From: Clostridiales bacterium | GTDB taxonomy: Bacteria; Acidobacteriota; Aminicenantia; Aminicenantales; UBA8522 | Reading direction: 5' to 3' | DNA: 64,000 nucleotides | NCBI GenBank assembly: GCA_029907205.1 | Contig: JARYMI010000004.1 | Span: forward strand, 62,001 to 126,000 | Part shown: positions 52,829-62,025 of the stretch, piece after piece | Numbering within the stretch: position 1 is the first letter of the stretch | Layout of the letters: each line of letters begins with the position of its first letter | Notes under the pieces: generated by a model | Databases searched by the model: none | The model's input: only the letters and a program-made list of their open reading frames with translations | What the model was told of the DNA's origin: nothing | Position numbers and translations under genes: made by a program

Positions 52829-53350
52829 ATGGCCGCCAAGAGACTCGTTTCAGGGAGTTGTCTATTCATCTCGGCGACGATTCTTTTGTCCGCTTGCAAG
52901 AAACTCCCGACGACAGCCACAATCAACTTCGGAGAGAATACGATTCTTGTCGCCTGCAATCCAGCCTCAGGCGGACCTGACACAACGATCGCCGTCGCTG
53001 TGCTGATCGCTGAAAACTCAAGGGAGGTCCGCGTTTTCGGTTTAGAGATGTCTTTTGACCCGGATATATTCCAATACAAGGAGATTGCCAGCGGGAACCT
53101 TACAGGTGGCTGGACAGCCGTTGATGCGAACGAAATCAGCCCCGGCAGGTTAAGGATCGGAGGCTTTGCGGGGGGAGGGAGTGCCATTTCCACAGGCAGT
53201 AAGGGCGCGCTTGCCCTGGTCCGACTCAAAGTCACTGCTGGGAACCCCAGCACGAACCTAGGGAGCCAAATCTGCGTCAATCATTTTACCGATGACCTCA
53301 GCAGGTTTCAACCTACGCCAGCTTGCACAATCTTTGCCTTGAAAAAATAA
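52829..53350 (+). CDS. lipoprotein with a cohesin-like domain
   Basis: 173 residues from ATG 52829; a GTG at 52817 would add four. Lipobox LSAC (residues 20-23 from the ATG). The mature part resembles a cohesin: DTTIAVAVLIAENSREVRVF, then FGLEMSFDPDIFQYKEI, SPGRLRIGGFAGGG, and GALALVRLKVTAG, the beta-sandwich order of cohesin/dockerin partners. No dockerin is visible in the window. A TATAAT sits at 52809-52814 but without a good -35. Confidence 0.65.
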   Translation: MAAKRLVSGSCLFISATILLSACKKLPTTATINFGENTILVACNPASGGPDTTIAVAVLIAENSREVRVFGLEMSFDPDIFQYKEIASGNLTGGWTAVDANEISPGRLRIGGFAGGGSAISTGSKGALALVRLKVTAGNPSTNLGSQICVNHFTDDLSRFQPTPACTIFALKK

Positions 53351-53358
53351 CAAAACGC

Positions 53359-53387
53359 TTGCCAACTCCTCCGGGATTTTCCATAAT
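53359..53387 (+). promoter_or_regulatory. promoter of the STAS gene
   Basis: TTGCCA (53359-53364), 17-base spacer, CATAAT (53382-53387), each one base off consensus; start near 53394, 13 bases before the ATG. Confidence 0.65.
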
Positions 53388-53406
53388 AAGCTTAGAGAGG
53401 GAAGTT

Positions 53407-53748
53407 ATGCTATTCGGAGTCAGAGAAAAGGGCGACGTCACCATCTTAGACCTTGCTGGAGAGATCAGGCTCACCGCCGAAAACGCTCCCTCAGTTCAGG
53501 CCTCAGTTAAAGATCAACTTGCCGCTGGCAAAAAGAAGATCCTGCTCAATTTCGACAAAGTGGATTTCCTCGATAGTTACGGCGTGGGCGACGTCCTGGC
53601 GGCCTACGTCTCCACCCAGGAAAAAGGCGGAAAGCTGAAAGTTTGCCACCTTTCTAGCAAGATCTGGCTTATTTTCAATTACTCCGGGCTGACCAGGATT
53701 ATCGAGACTTTCGACACAGAGGATCAAGCTCTCGAAAGCCTTGCTTGA
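53407..53748 (+). CDS. anti-sigma factor antagonist (STAS domain)
   Basis: 113 residues from ATG 53407, with AGAGGGA upstream; the longer open frame from 53323 runs through the promoter. SpoIIAA-type fold: VREKGDVTILDLAGEIRL opening and FDKVDFLDSYGVGDVLA, where the Ser in DSYGVG is the phosphorylation site in the family. It would be switched by an anti-sigma kinase and free a sigma factor; no such partner is adjacent. Confidence 0.87.
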   Translation: MLFGVREKGDVTILDLAGEIRLTAENAPSVQASVKDQLAAGKKKILLNFDKVDFLDSYGVGDVLAAYVSTQEKGGKLKVCHLSSKIWLIFNYSGLTRIIETFDTEDQALESLA

Positions 53749-53836
53749 ATGTCGTTTGATGAGGCCGACATCCGGGGCGATGAGCCGGACGGCTAAGACG
53801 CGGCTTTAAGACCTGGGCTCGCGAAAACAATTTCTG

Positions 53837-53864
53837 TTGACTTTCGTGTGGTCAACCATATACT
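53837..53864 (+). promoter_or_regulatory. promoter of the GltS-type symporter with palindromic operator
   Basis: TTGACT (53837-53842), 16-base spacer, TATACT (53859-53864). GTTGAC (53836-53841) and GTCAAC (53851-53856) form a 6-bp palindrome within the promoter, a possible repressor site. Confidence 0.6.
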
Positions 53865-53916
53865 TTTGAAAAGAAATTCCTTCATTAACTAGCGATCTCA
53901 GACAAGGATCCTCAGG

Positions 53917-55299
53917 ATGGAAATCACGGCCGACCAGGTCACCAAATTCATGATTGACTTCTGTTGGCTCTGTGTTCTTCTTCTTCTGGGCAAATGGCTG
54001 CGCGTCCGCTTTGCCCTCTTCCAAAGGCTTTTCCTGCCAGCCTCCATCATCGCCGGGTTTATCGGGCTCATTCTTGGTCCAAGCATTTTCGGCCAGTATC
54101 TCTTCTCTGTCATCCCTCCAAACATGGTCAGTTCATGGTCGCACTTGCCGGGGCGGCTGATCAACGTCGTTTTTGCCTGCCTCTTTCTCGGAATCTCCAT
54201 CCCCTCTCTGAGAACAGTCTGGCGCGAGGGAGGACCGCAACTATGCTACGGCTGGCTGGTTGGCATGGGGCAGTATGTTGTCGGCCTTGGCATCACCATG
54301 GCCCTGCTTACTCCCGTGTTCAAAGTCCCTTATTACTTCGGTTGCCTTCTTGAAATCGGCTTCTCCGGCGGCCACGGGACGGCCGCGGGCATGAAGGAAG
54401 CGTTTTCTGACCTCGGTTTCAGTGCAGGTTCGGACCTCGGCTTGATGTCGGCCACGGTCGGGGTCGTTAGCGCGGTCGTCTTCGGTATGCTTCTAATCAA
54501 CATCGCCGCCCGCCGCGGCTACACAAAGATTATCAAATCGCCTGAAAAGCTTACGCTTGAATCCGACCGGGGCCTTGTCCCGGAGACAAGGAGAATCCCC
54601 GGCTCGTTTAACACCGTCTCGCCAGATGCTCTTGAGCCTTTTGCCTTTCATGCCGCCTTTGTCGGCTTCGCCATCCTGATCGGATGGTTCATCCTCACCG
54701 GCATTAAAAGCCTGAGCGCCGGTATGAAGCCAGATCTCTTCCGGAGTTTCCCTCTCTTCCCTTTGGCCATGATCGGCGGCATTATCATTCAATTTACCGC
54801 CCTCAAGACAGGCCTCGCCCGTTATTTTGACCGCAGAACATTCGACCGAATTCTGGGGCTGGCGCTCGACTTTCTGGTTGTCTCAGCCATCGCTTCCATC
54901 AAGCTGGATGTATTCCTGGCCTATTTCTGGCCGTTCTCCATACTCATGCTCGCGGGCCTCGCCTGGGTGATCTCCTGCACCTGGTTGATCGCGCCGCGGA
55001 TGCTCCCGGACGCCTGGTTTGAGCGCAGCATCACCGAGTACGGCATGCAGACCGGCGTCACAGCTCTTGGTTTGCTCCTGCTCCGCGTGGCCGACCCGCA
55101 CTTTGAAACACCTGCCGCGCGCTCCTTCGGGTTCAAGCAGATCCTCTATGAACCGATGCTGGGCGGCGGGTTCATCACGGCAGCAGCTCCTCTTCTGATC
55201 GCAAGTTTCGGCGTTTTACCTGCTTTCGGTATGGCCACCGCTTCGATCGCCGTGGCCATTGGCGTGGCTTTCCTCAGCGGCTGGGTTCACTCTAAGTAG
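53917..55299 (+). CDS. sodium/glutamate symporter-like protein (GltS family)
   Basis: 460 residues with about 11-12 membrane helices. The GltS motif GFSGGHGTAAGM lies at about residue 147, with an equivalent GSDLGLMSATVG reentrant loop. Import of glutamate or another dicarboxylate with Na+ is likely; the C-terminal inverted repeat carries TEYGMQTGVTALG. AAGGA lies nine bases before ATG. It has its own promoter and stands alone. Confidence 0.85.
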   Translation: MEITADQVTKFMIDFCWLCVLLLLGKWLRVRFALFQRLFLPASIIAGFIGLILGPSIFGQYLFSVIPPNMVSSWSHLPGRLINVVFACLFLGISIPSLRTVWREGGPQLCYGWLVGMGQYVVGLGITMALLTPVFKVPYYFGCLLEIGFSGGHGTAAGMKEAFSDLGFSAGSDLGLMSATVGVVSAVVFGMLLINIAARRGYTKIIKSPEKLTLESDRGLVPETRRIPGSFNTVSPDALEPFAFHAAFVGFAILIGWFILTGIKSLSAGMKPDLFRSFPLFPLAMIGGIIIQFTALKTGLARYFDRRTFDRILGLALDFLVVSAIASIKLDVFLAYFWPFSILMLAGLAWVISCTWLIAPRMLPDAWFERSITEYGMQTGVTALGLLLLRVADPHFETPAARSFGFKQILYEPMLGGGFITAAAPLLIASFGVLPAFGMATASIAVAIGVAFLSGWVHSK

Positions 55300-55348
55300 T
55301 CAAGCACTGCCTTTTTGACCCACAGCTTTCATCATTCTAAATTCTAAA

Positions 55349-55369
55349 AAAAGCACAATGGTTGCTTTT
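55349..55369 (+). terminator. weak terminator after the GltS-type gene
   Basis: AAAAGCA, seven-base loop, TGCTTTT, then ATTTT; 50 bases after the stop. The AT-rich stem makes it weak. Confidence 0.35.
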
Positions 55370-55543
55370 ATTTTGGGGAGAAAATGATCTTCTTGAAGAA
55401 AGAATCGAATTCGCCTATCCCACTCTAGACGATTTTTATGCCAGGAAACCGCGGAGCCCGGACTTCGACAGGTCAACAAGAACAGCCTTAGCAGAGGAGG
55501 CCGGCGAGATCCCAGCGATTCGGCAACTTAGATTTTTTGGTCA

Positions 55544-55572
55544 TTGACACAGGCATATGAATAGTCTATAAA
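55544..55572 (+). promoter_or_regulatory. strong promoter upstream of the methyltransferase
   Basis: TTGACA (55544-55549), 17-base spacer, TATAAA (55567-55572); start near 55579, giving a leader of about 97 bases for the methyltransferase. Confidence 0.75.
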
Positions 55573-55587
55573 CAGAGGGGAAATTTC

Positions 55588-55665
55588 ATGAAAATTCAGC
55601 GCTCCTCTCTGGGATTTCGATTCTCTGGCAAAATCTTGTCAATTCTGAAGGGGTACGGACTTTAA
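55588..55665 (+). CDS. possible 25-residue basic leader peptide
   Basis: MKIQRSSLGFRFSGKILSIL plus KGYGL, with AGAGGGG about seven bases before the ATG and ending ten bases before the methyltransferase ATG. It is basic and amphipathic. The promoter just upstream would leave little of the ribosome site in the mRNA, so translation is uncertain. The rest of the 376-base gap (55300-55675) holds a 61-codon frame (55362-55547) with no start of its own and no recognised product. Confidence 0.35.
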   Translation: MKIQRSSLGFRFSGKILSILKGYGL

Positions 55666-55675
55666 AAGAAGAGAG

Positions 55676-56506
55676 ATGTTTTTTGCAGTTTACTCGCGCT
55701 TGATCAATTTCTCACCTCGTTTCAAAAAGCTTTCCAAGTATTTTTTCTACAAGTATCTCGCTCACTCAGCCCAGATGAATAACTGGAAGTTCATGAACTA
55801 TGGCTATGTTTTTATAAAAGACCTTCAGGAAGCTCCGCAGCTTGATCCATCAGACGAACCACACCGCTATTCCATCCAGCTTTACCATCACCTCATACGC
55901 GCGGTCAGCCTTGATGGCCACAGGATCCTTGACATCGGCTGCGGCCGGGGAGGAGGGTTGGACTATCTCAAACGTTACTTGAAAGCCAAAAATGTCGTCG
56001 GCCTTGATGCCTCAGAAATGGCCATGAATCGTTGCCGGAAAGCTTATCAGGCTCAAGGGCTGGTTTTCATTGCCGGCGATGCCGAAGCCCTTCCCTTCTC
56101 CGATCAAAGGTTCCACGCAGTGATAAACGTTGAATCCTCTCACTGCTATGCCGACATGAACAAGTTTCTCTTGGGAGTCAAGCGGGTCCTTCATCCGGGA
56201 GGATACTTCCTCTTCGCCGACTTTCGTGATAAGCAGCACGTTCACCTTCTTGAAGAACAGATGGAGCGCTCCGGGATGATCATTATCAAGAAATTTGATA
56301 TCACAGACAATGTCATCACGGCTCTGGAAACAAGCCATAACCAGAAAGTCGCTTTTATCCAAAAGGAAGCGCCAAAATACTTGGTCAGATTTTTCAAGGA
56401 ATTTGCCGGCTGCAGGGGAACGAGAATCTACAACCGGTTCAAGACCGGCAAGTCTATCTATCTGAGCTACATCCTGCAAAAACCAGAAGGCGCGCTTTTT
56501 CCCTAG
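55676..56506 (+). CDS. SAM-dependent methyltransferase (class I)
   Basis: 276 residues. Rossmann methylase with motif I LDIGCGRGGGLDYL (about 84-97), the acidic ribose-binding loop VVGLDASEMA, GDAEALPFSDQRFHAVI (motif II/III) and a post-motif HPGGYFLFADF. Resembles phthiotriol/O-methyltransferases of lipid or polyketide tailoring. Acceptor unknown. Confidence 0.85.
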   Translation: MFFAVYSRLINFSPRFKKLSKYFFYKYLAHSAQMNNWKFMNYGYVFIKDLQEAPQLDPSDEPHRYSIQLYHHLIRAVSLDGHRILDIGCGRGGGLDYLKRYLKAKNVVGLDASEMAMNRCRKAYQAQGLVFIAGDAEALPFSDQRFHAVINVESSHCYADMNKFLLGVKRVLHPGGYFLFADFRDKQHVHLLEEQMERSGMIIIKKFDITDNVITALETSHNQKVAFIQKEAPKYLVRFFKEFAGCRGTRIYNRFKTGKSIYLSYILQKPEGALFP

Positions 56507-56631
56507 CAGGTTATTTTCGTCGGCCCCTCGATAATTCCAGAGGCAGATTGAACGTGGTGGGGGAAGTGAAAAGGAGGAATAGCACCACGACATTCGCTTA
56601 AAGCCTTCCCGCCGATAAGTTTCCGCTGCTC

Positions 56632-58023
56632 TTACTTATCGAAATCCTCGATCCTCGGGTACTTCCTGAAGAACTCCCTTGCTGTTGCGGCGACTGTCCC
56701 GCTCAGAAGTACGAGCGCGATCAAATTCGGGAAGGCCATGAAAGCATTAGCGATGTCGCCGATGTAAAAGACGAGCTCGATGGAAATGACTGAGCCCGTG
56801 AAGACGAGGATGACGTAGATCACTCTGTAGGGATACGTAACTTTGATGCCAAAAAGGTACTTCATGCACTGCTCGCCATAATAGTACCACCCGATGAGAG
56901 TCGTGTAGCCAAAGAGGAAGGAAGAAAGAGCCACGACCAGCCCGCCGGCGACGGGCACAGTTTTAGAAAAGCTGGCAGCGGTCATGGCCGTTCCGTTAAG
57001 GCCGCTCTGCCACATGCCCGTGGACAGGTTGATAAGGGCCGTGATAGAACAGACGATGAGTGTGTCGATAAAAACTTCGCCGATGCCCATCAATCCTTGA
57101 TGAACTGGGGAGGGCGTCTGGGCGGCCGCATGGGCGATGGGTGCGCTGCCCAGGCCGGCCTCGTTGGTGAGCAGCCCCCTTCGGAAGCCCATCTGGATGC
57201 CGCGCTTGACAGTCGCTCCGAGAAAGCCGCCGACAGCAGCGGCCGGCGTGAAAGCATGCTTGAAAATCAAAAAGAAGACGTTCGGAACATGGGTGATATG
57301 GGCAAAAATGACGATAAAGCTGAAGACGAAATAGATGATCAGCATGGTTGGCACGATTTTCTCCGCCACGGCACCTATTCGCTTGATGCCGCCGATGACC
57401 ACCAGGGCCACGAGGAAGGTAACAATCCCGCCGATCAACGCCTTAGGAATCCCGAATTCGCTGTTGAAGGCCAAGGCCATCTGGTTGGCCTGCATCATGT
57501 TGCCGGTCCCGAAAAGCGTAGCCAGGGCGCCGCAGACGGCAAACGCAGGAGCTAAAACCGCAGCAAGCCTCTTGTTCTTGAACCCGTTCTTGATGTAATA
57601 CATCGGCCCTCCGGCGATCTTTCCATCTGGATATTTTTCTCGGTACTTCACTCCCAGCAAGGCTTCGGAAAATTTCGTCGCCATCCCCACAAGGCCGCAA
57701 ATCCAGAGCCAGAAAATAGCGCCAGGCCCTCCGGTGAAAAGCGCTGTGGCCACGCCGCCGATATTCCCGTTTCCAACCGTTGCTGCCAGGGCAGTCGAGA
57801 GAGCCGCGAACGGAGACACATCCCCTTCTTTTCCTTTTGCTTTCTTCCCAAGGAATCCCGCAAAAATCAGCTTGAAGCTGTCACCAAGCCGCCGAAACTG
57901 GATGAACCTCGTTTTTACCGTGAGCCAGATGCCCACGCCAAGAAGCAGAAAGAGAAGATAGGACCAGATGTTGTAAGCTGTGTGGTCAACCCATCTCGCC
58001 AGGTTCTCATAAAATTGTTCCAT
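56632..58023 (-). CDS. alanine/glycine:cation symporter (AGCS family)
   Basis: 463 residues from ATG 58023 (GAGGAG six bases upstream); a TTG one codon earlier was not used. About 10 membrane helices. Family signature VGNGNIGGVATALFTGGPGA and GMATKFSEALLGVKYRE are complete. It imports small neutral amino acids with Na+ or H+. Its promoter lies 124 bases upstream. Confidence 0.92.
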   Translation of the reverse strand: MEQFYENLARWVDHTAYNIWSYLLFLLLGVGIWLTVKTRFIQFRRLGDSFKLIFAGFLGKKAKGKEGDVSPFAALSTALAATVGNGNIGGVATALFTGGPGAIFWLWICGLVGMATKFSEALLGVKYREKYPDGKIAGGPMYYIKNGFKNKRLAAVLAPAFAVCGALATLFGTGNMMQANQMALAFNSEFGIPKALIGGIVTFLVALVVIGGIKRIGAVAEKIVPTMLIIYFVFSFIVIFAHITHVPNVFFLIFKHAFTPAAAVGGFLGATVKRGIQMGFRRGLLTNEAGLGSAPIAHAAAQTPSPVHQGLMGIGEVFIDTLIVCSITALINLSTGMWQSGLNGTAMTAASFSKTVPVAGGLVVALSSFLFGYTTLIGWYYYGEQCMKYLFGIKVTYPYRVIYVILVFTGSVISIELVFYIGDIANAFMAFPNLIALVLLSGTVAATAREFFRKYPRIEDFDK

Positions 58024-58146
58024 CAACGACTCCTCTTCACGCCTTTATCTCTTCTCTTCTCAAACGCAAGAGCGCAACCCGCGCCAGGCGCTTCGTGTCA
58101 TATTCTGTCCATTCATCAAAGCACAAAGCTATCATTTCGATAGGTG

Positions 58147-58175
58147 TTTATAACATAAAAATAACGCGGCCTCAA
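58147..58175 (-). promoter_or_regulatory. promoter of the AGCS symporter
   Basis: Minus strand TTGAGG (58170-58175), 17-base spacer, TATAAA (58147-58152). TAACATAAA (58151-58159) and TTTATGTTA (58184-58192) form a 9-bp inverted repeat around it, a possible operator or chance in AT-rich DNA. Confidence 0.6.
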
Positions 58176-58302
58176 CTTTGCGGTTTATGTTAAGTTTATC
58201 AATGGAAAGATCTGAAAGGGCCTTTGGCGTGTCTGGTGTTTATTTTGATCCTGCGGAACGCCCTCCGGCCAGGGTTGATGAGAAGGTCGCTATCGCCGCT
58301 TT

Positions 58303-60735
58303 CTAACTCGAGCAACCCAGCAATGATATCGGCGAAAAAAAGAGTCTCTTCGCCCCAAGGAGGGCGGCCGGGGACCGCCTGAACTTCGCGCCTCGGCCGT
58401 TGATGAACAAGAACAATTTGCCGCGATCTCGGGAGAATCTCCGTCGGGCTTCGTCATGGACAAGGAAACGGTCAAGGTCATGGACGTTCGGGATGGGAGG
58501 AATTTCTTCTGGCTCGAGAAAATCGAGCGCCCTCCGCCAGACGTAAATTTTGTTTCCCGACTCATTACTCACTGCCCAGACATCCTCCGGCAACTCTCGC
58601 TCCTGCCCTATTTGCCGTTCGACGAAAATTTCCGGCAACGGATTATAAACCCAGGGAACATGGTTATAAAGCAACCGAGAAACCCAGGTGGGCTTAAGGT
58701 ACTCTTCGGGTCTCGTCGGACGAAAGGGAATCGCCTGAAGAATGACCAAAATTGCTCCCACCCCGGCGAGAAAGCGCTTGGCCGGCGGAACCTTTCCGAC
58801 AAGAAACAAGGTGAGCTGCCAGGTTATAAAGAAGAAAATGTAAAGATGCCACAGGGCGTACCTGGAGATGTTGATTGTTCCGCCGTGGTTCACGTTGAAG
58901 GTCCGAGATTGACTCCACAGGAGGAAGGGCATGGAGATTAAGAAAAAAACAGCTGTCCGCCGGTCCAGACTGACCTCTTTTTTGATGGTCAGGACAACAA
59001 AAACCACCAGCAGGACAAGAGACAGGGGCCAGTTGGGAAAAAGGCCGATGTCCGGGTCGATGAGGAAGGAAGTCATCTTTTTGGCCGACAGAATGTCCTC
59101 GCCTATTCTAACCCCTCCGGTAGCCATGACAGGGTTAAGAATGCCGTGTCGCAACCAATAATAGGCCGGCTGAAGGGAAACCAGAAAAAGAATAACCGGC
59201 CAGAAGAGGATGTTTCTTTTAATGAACGCCCACCTCCTTGCCAAAAAACCAGAAAGAAAAGCCAAAAATGAAAGCATGGCGAAGGGAGGGTTCTGGGTGG
59301 ATACGACGGCAAAACAGAAGGCCGCTGCAGCGAAATCGTCTTTGATAAAAAGAGCCAGGCCAAGAATGGATAGGACGACCGTAAAGAACTCAATTTGAGC
59401 CTTGTTGGAAAACCAAAGCAGCGGAGAAAAAAAGACGATAAGAAGAAGACTCAAGCCAGCCAGGCCGCCTAATCGTTTTCTGATGACGGCAAAAGCAATG
59501 ACCAGCAGAATAATGTGCAGGAGCATGAAACAATAACTCGGGTTAATTGAAACGAGCTTCACAAGCGGGTAAAAGACAGCCGCAGCCAGGGAATAAAACC
59601 AGAAATGAGGGAAATCCAGCTCTCGACCCTCCCTGAAGAGCGTAGCAAACCTATAGCTGAGGTCGTCGTACATGGCTTCACCTTCCTCAAAGGATGCAAC
59701 CCTCAGCCTTTTTAAGGTAGAGGAAAAAACCGCTCTTGAGACAGAGGGTCTGAAATCCTCGGCCCAGCTGACCAGCATGGCTTGGTACTCGAGGCTGTCG
59801 CCCGACCTCGGGTTAGGGCCGGGAAAGAACAAGGTCATCAAGATAAAAATAACGAGGAAAACCGCGGACAGCCGGTCTTCGCCTGCCCAGGGAAACCAGA
59901 GATGTTTCTTGACCTGTTCTCCCCAATCGGCCAGGAGCGGAGCAAGGGAAAGCATCCTCCCGCCTGCTTTTTCAAAGAGCCAGCCGACTTCGCCAGAAAA
60001 AGCCAGGGCATAATAGATGGAAAAGAGAAGGATGGCTGATTTTAGGCCAAGCAGCAGCCTGAATCTTGTGAGATGAGGAAGGAGCAAGATAGCCAGAAAG
60101 AGAAGCAAAATGAGCCAGCGGAGGATCCTCTCGGCCCTGAAGAAACGCTGAGGCGGGGGGCTCCGCAGGAGAGATATGAGGTTCAAAACGAAGGCGGCCC
60201 ACCAGAACAAGAGCAGGCCAAGAATGCCAAGCCATGATAAGGGCCAACTCGAGAGATCAGCATACTGATTATCTTTATGAAAGATGACAGCAGAGAAGAC
60301 GCCCGAGGAATAGCCATAAATGTTTTTTACCCTTATCCGGCGAAATGTCCAGAATTCAGAAGAGCTCACCTCCAGCGCGTTCTCTCCTTCGACGAGGAGC
60401 GACTCGGCAAACTCTTGAACGAGCCTTTTCCCCTTGACTGATATCGCCGCCACAGGAATCCTGTTCAGCGTGAGTTCGAAAACCCTGTTTTCCCCGACCT
60501 TATCAAAGAACTCAATCTCTATCGTCCAGTGGTTTTGTTCGCGCTCCTTTTCGACATAGAACTCTCTTGAGATGCGGGAGACCGGCATGTTTTTATTACC
60601 TTTGTATATGGCGATGGATTTGAAGAAATGGCGGTAGGAGTAGCGCTGGAGGACACAAATAAAAATTGAGGCGACTATCAATGAGGAGGCCGCGGCCTCC
60701 AAGAGATGGCGGTTCTTTTTTTGGGGATTCAACAT
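58303..60735 (-). CDS. large membrane protein, possible GT-C-type glycosyltransferase
   Basis: About 810 residues from ATG 60735; the frame opens six codons earlier with TTG. One N-terminal helix, a periplasmic beta domain (about 40-165), then about 10-12 membrane helices. The loop NPRSGDSLEYQAMLV after the third or fourth helix recalls the Asp-containing loop of GT-C enzymes. The soluble C-terminus is poor in motifs. Function not established. Confidence 0.62.
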   Translation of the reverse strand: MLNPQKKNRHLLEAAASSLIVASIFICVLQRYSYRHFFKSIAIYKGNKNMPVSRISREFYVEKEREQNHWTIEIEFFDKVGENRVFELTLNRIPVAAISVKGKRLVQEFAESLLVEGENALEVSSSEFWTFRRIRVKNIYGYSSGVFSAVIFHKDNQYADLSSWPLSWLGILGLLLFWWAAFVLNLISLLRSPPPQRFFRAERILRWLILLLFLAILLLPHLTRFRLLLGLKSAILLFSIYYALAFSGEVGWLFEKAGGRMLSLAPLLADWGEQVKKHLWFPWAGEDRLSAVFLVIFILMTLFFPGPNPRSGDSLEYQAMLVSWAEDFRPSVSRAVFSSTLKRLRVASFEEGEAMYDDLSYRFATLFREGRELDFPHFWFYSLAAAVFYPLVKLVSINPSYCFMLLHIILLVIAFAVIRKRLGGLAGLSLLLIVFFSPLLWFSNKAQIEFFTVVLSILGLALFIKDDFAAAAFCFAVVSTQNPPFAMLSFLAFLSGFLARRWAFIKRNILFWPVILFLVSLQPAYYWLRHGILNPVMATGGVRIGEDILSAKKMTSFLIDPDIGLFPNWPLSLVLLVVFVVLTIKKEVSLDRRTAVFFLISMPFLLWSQSRTFNVNHGGTINISRYALWHLYIFFFITWQLTLFLVGKVPPAKRFLAGVGAILVILQAIPFRPTRPEEYLKPTWVSRLLYNHVPWVYNPLPEIFVERQIGQERELPEDVWAVSNESGNKIYVWRRALDFLEPEEIPPIPNVHDLDRFLVHDEARRRFSRDRGKLFLFINGRGAKFRRSPAALLGAKRLFFSPISLLGCSS

Positions 60736-60810
60736 GGCCGCAAAATTAGCCAACGCCTAACTCATATAGCACAGGAGAAGAGTCTTGGCAAACCGCACCC
60801 GGCCCAATCC

Positions 60811-60839
60811 TTGACGGGCTGGGAGAGCCGGAATATACT
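60811..60839 (+). promoter_or_regulatory. promoter of the HtrA-like protease
   Basis: TTGACG (60811-60816), 17-base spacer, TATACT (60834-60839); start near 60846 and a leader of about 55 bases. Confidence 0.75.
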
Positions 60840-60900
60840 TCCAGGAGACGCCTATGATAGGGTTTGTGTCCCCGCGATAAAAAACCGAGGGAGGTGAGTC

Positions 60901-62001
60901 ATGGTAAATCACCACATCCGCCGGGAACTCAAGAAATGGGCTGCCGTCCTTTTGACCGCCGCCATTCCCTCGCTCGGCCTTCTCTCAGAGCCCCAAGAGA
61001 AACTCTCTCCCCGTCCGATTTCTCCACGCAGCCCTTTGCTCCCCGGCGAGGAGGCAGTCATTGCTATCTTCGAAGAGGCCCGGCCCTCGGTCGTCTTCAT
61101 CACCACTCTCGTTTTCAGGAGAGACCTTTTCACCTTCAACATTTTTGAAATCCCTCACGGAACCGGGTCCGGCTTCATCTGGGATGAACTTGGACACATC
61201 GTGACAAACTTCCACGTCATCTACAGAGCTCAGCAGGTTCGGGTGACGCTGTCAGACCACACCCAGTGGGAAGCGAAGCTTGTGGGCTACGCGCCGGACA
61301 AAGACCTGGCTGTTCTCAAAATTGATCCGTCAAAAAAAAAGCTCCGGCCGATCCGCCTTGGCACTTCAAGAGACCTCAAGGTGGGCCAATTTGTCTTTGC
61401 CATCGGCAACCCCTTTGGCCTTGACCAAACCCTCACGACAGGAGTCATAAGCGCCCTCGGCCGGGAAATCGAATCTCTCTCCCGCCGTCCCATCCAGGGA
61501 GTCATCCAGACAGATGCAGCCATCAACCCGGGCAACTCTGGAGGGCCGCTCCTGGACAGCGCCGGCCGGTGCATCGGCGTGAACACGGCAATCTACAGCC
61601 CGTCGGGCGCTTACGCCGGAGTCGGGTTTGCTGTGCCCATCGATACGGTCAACCGCATCGTGCCCCAGCTCATCCAATACGGAAAAGTCATCAGGCCGGG
61701 TCTCGGCATTCAGCCTGCTGAAGACTACCTCGCCCGCGAAATCGGAATTGAGGGTGTTCTCGTGGTCGACGTCGACCCCAGAGGAGCGGCAGCCAGCGCG
61801 GGTATTCTGCCAACCCGCTACGACAAAGATGGGAATGTCGTCCTGGGAGATATCATCGTGGCCGTCAATAGACAGCCGGTTAAGTCCGTCGACGATCTTT
61901 ACAGAATTCTCGACAACCACCAGGTGGGCGACGAGGTCATGGTTGACGTTATCAGGGGCGGCAAACAGAGGACGATGACGGTAAAACTCCAGGCCATCTG
62001 A
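60901..62001 (+). CDS. HtrA/DegP-family serine protease with one PDZ domain
   Basis: 366 residues with GGAGGTGA just before the ATG. Signal or anchor segment at about 12-30. Trypsin-like domain with the full triad: His in TNFHVIY (about 103), Asp in DKDLAVLK (about 133) and Ser in NPGNSGGPL (about 208). One PDZ domain (about 265-360; GIQPAEDYLA, GVLVVDVDPRGAAASAGI). Periplasmic quality control, DegS/DegQ type. It heads a run with the lipid kinase, SRPBCC protein and sensor. Confidence 0.92.
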   Translation: MVNHHIRRELKKWAAVLLTAAIPSLGLLSEPQEKLSPRPISPRSPLLPGEEAVIAIFEEARPSVVFITTLVFRRDLFTFNIFEIPHGTGSGFIWDELGHIVTNFHVIYRAQQVRVTLSDHTQWEAKLVGYAPDKDLAVLKIDPSKKKLRPIRLGTSRDLKVGQFVFAIGNPFGLDQTLTTGVISALGREIESLSRRPIQGVIQTDAAINPGNSGGPLLDSAGRCIGVNTAIYSPSGAYAGVGFAVPIDTVNRIVPQLIQYGKVIRPGLGIQPAEDYLAREIGIEGVLVVDVDPRGAAASAGILPTRYDKDGNVVLGDIIVAVNRQPVKSVDDLYRILDNHQVGDEVMVDVIRGGKQRTMTVKLQAI

Positions 62002-62025
62002 GGAACAGATCGCTTCAGGTAAGGC

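Noticed and set aside
55362..55547. A 61-codon frame after the symporter
   Set aside because: Its start lies inside the terminator hairpin, there is no ribosome site in frame, and the product is not recognised.
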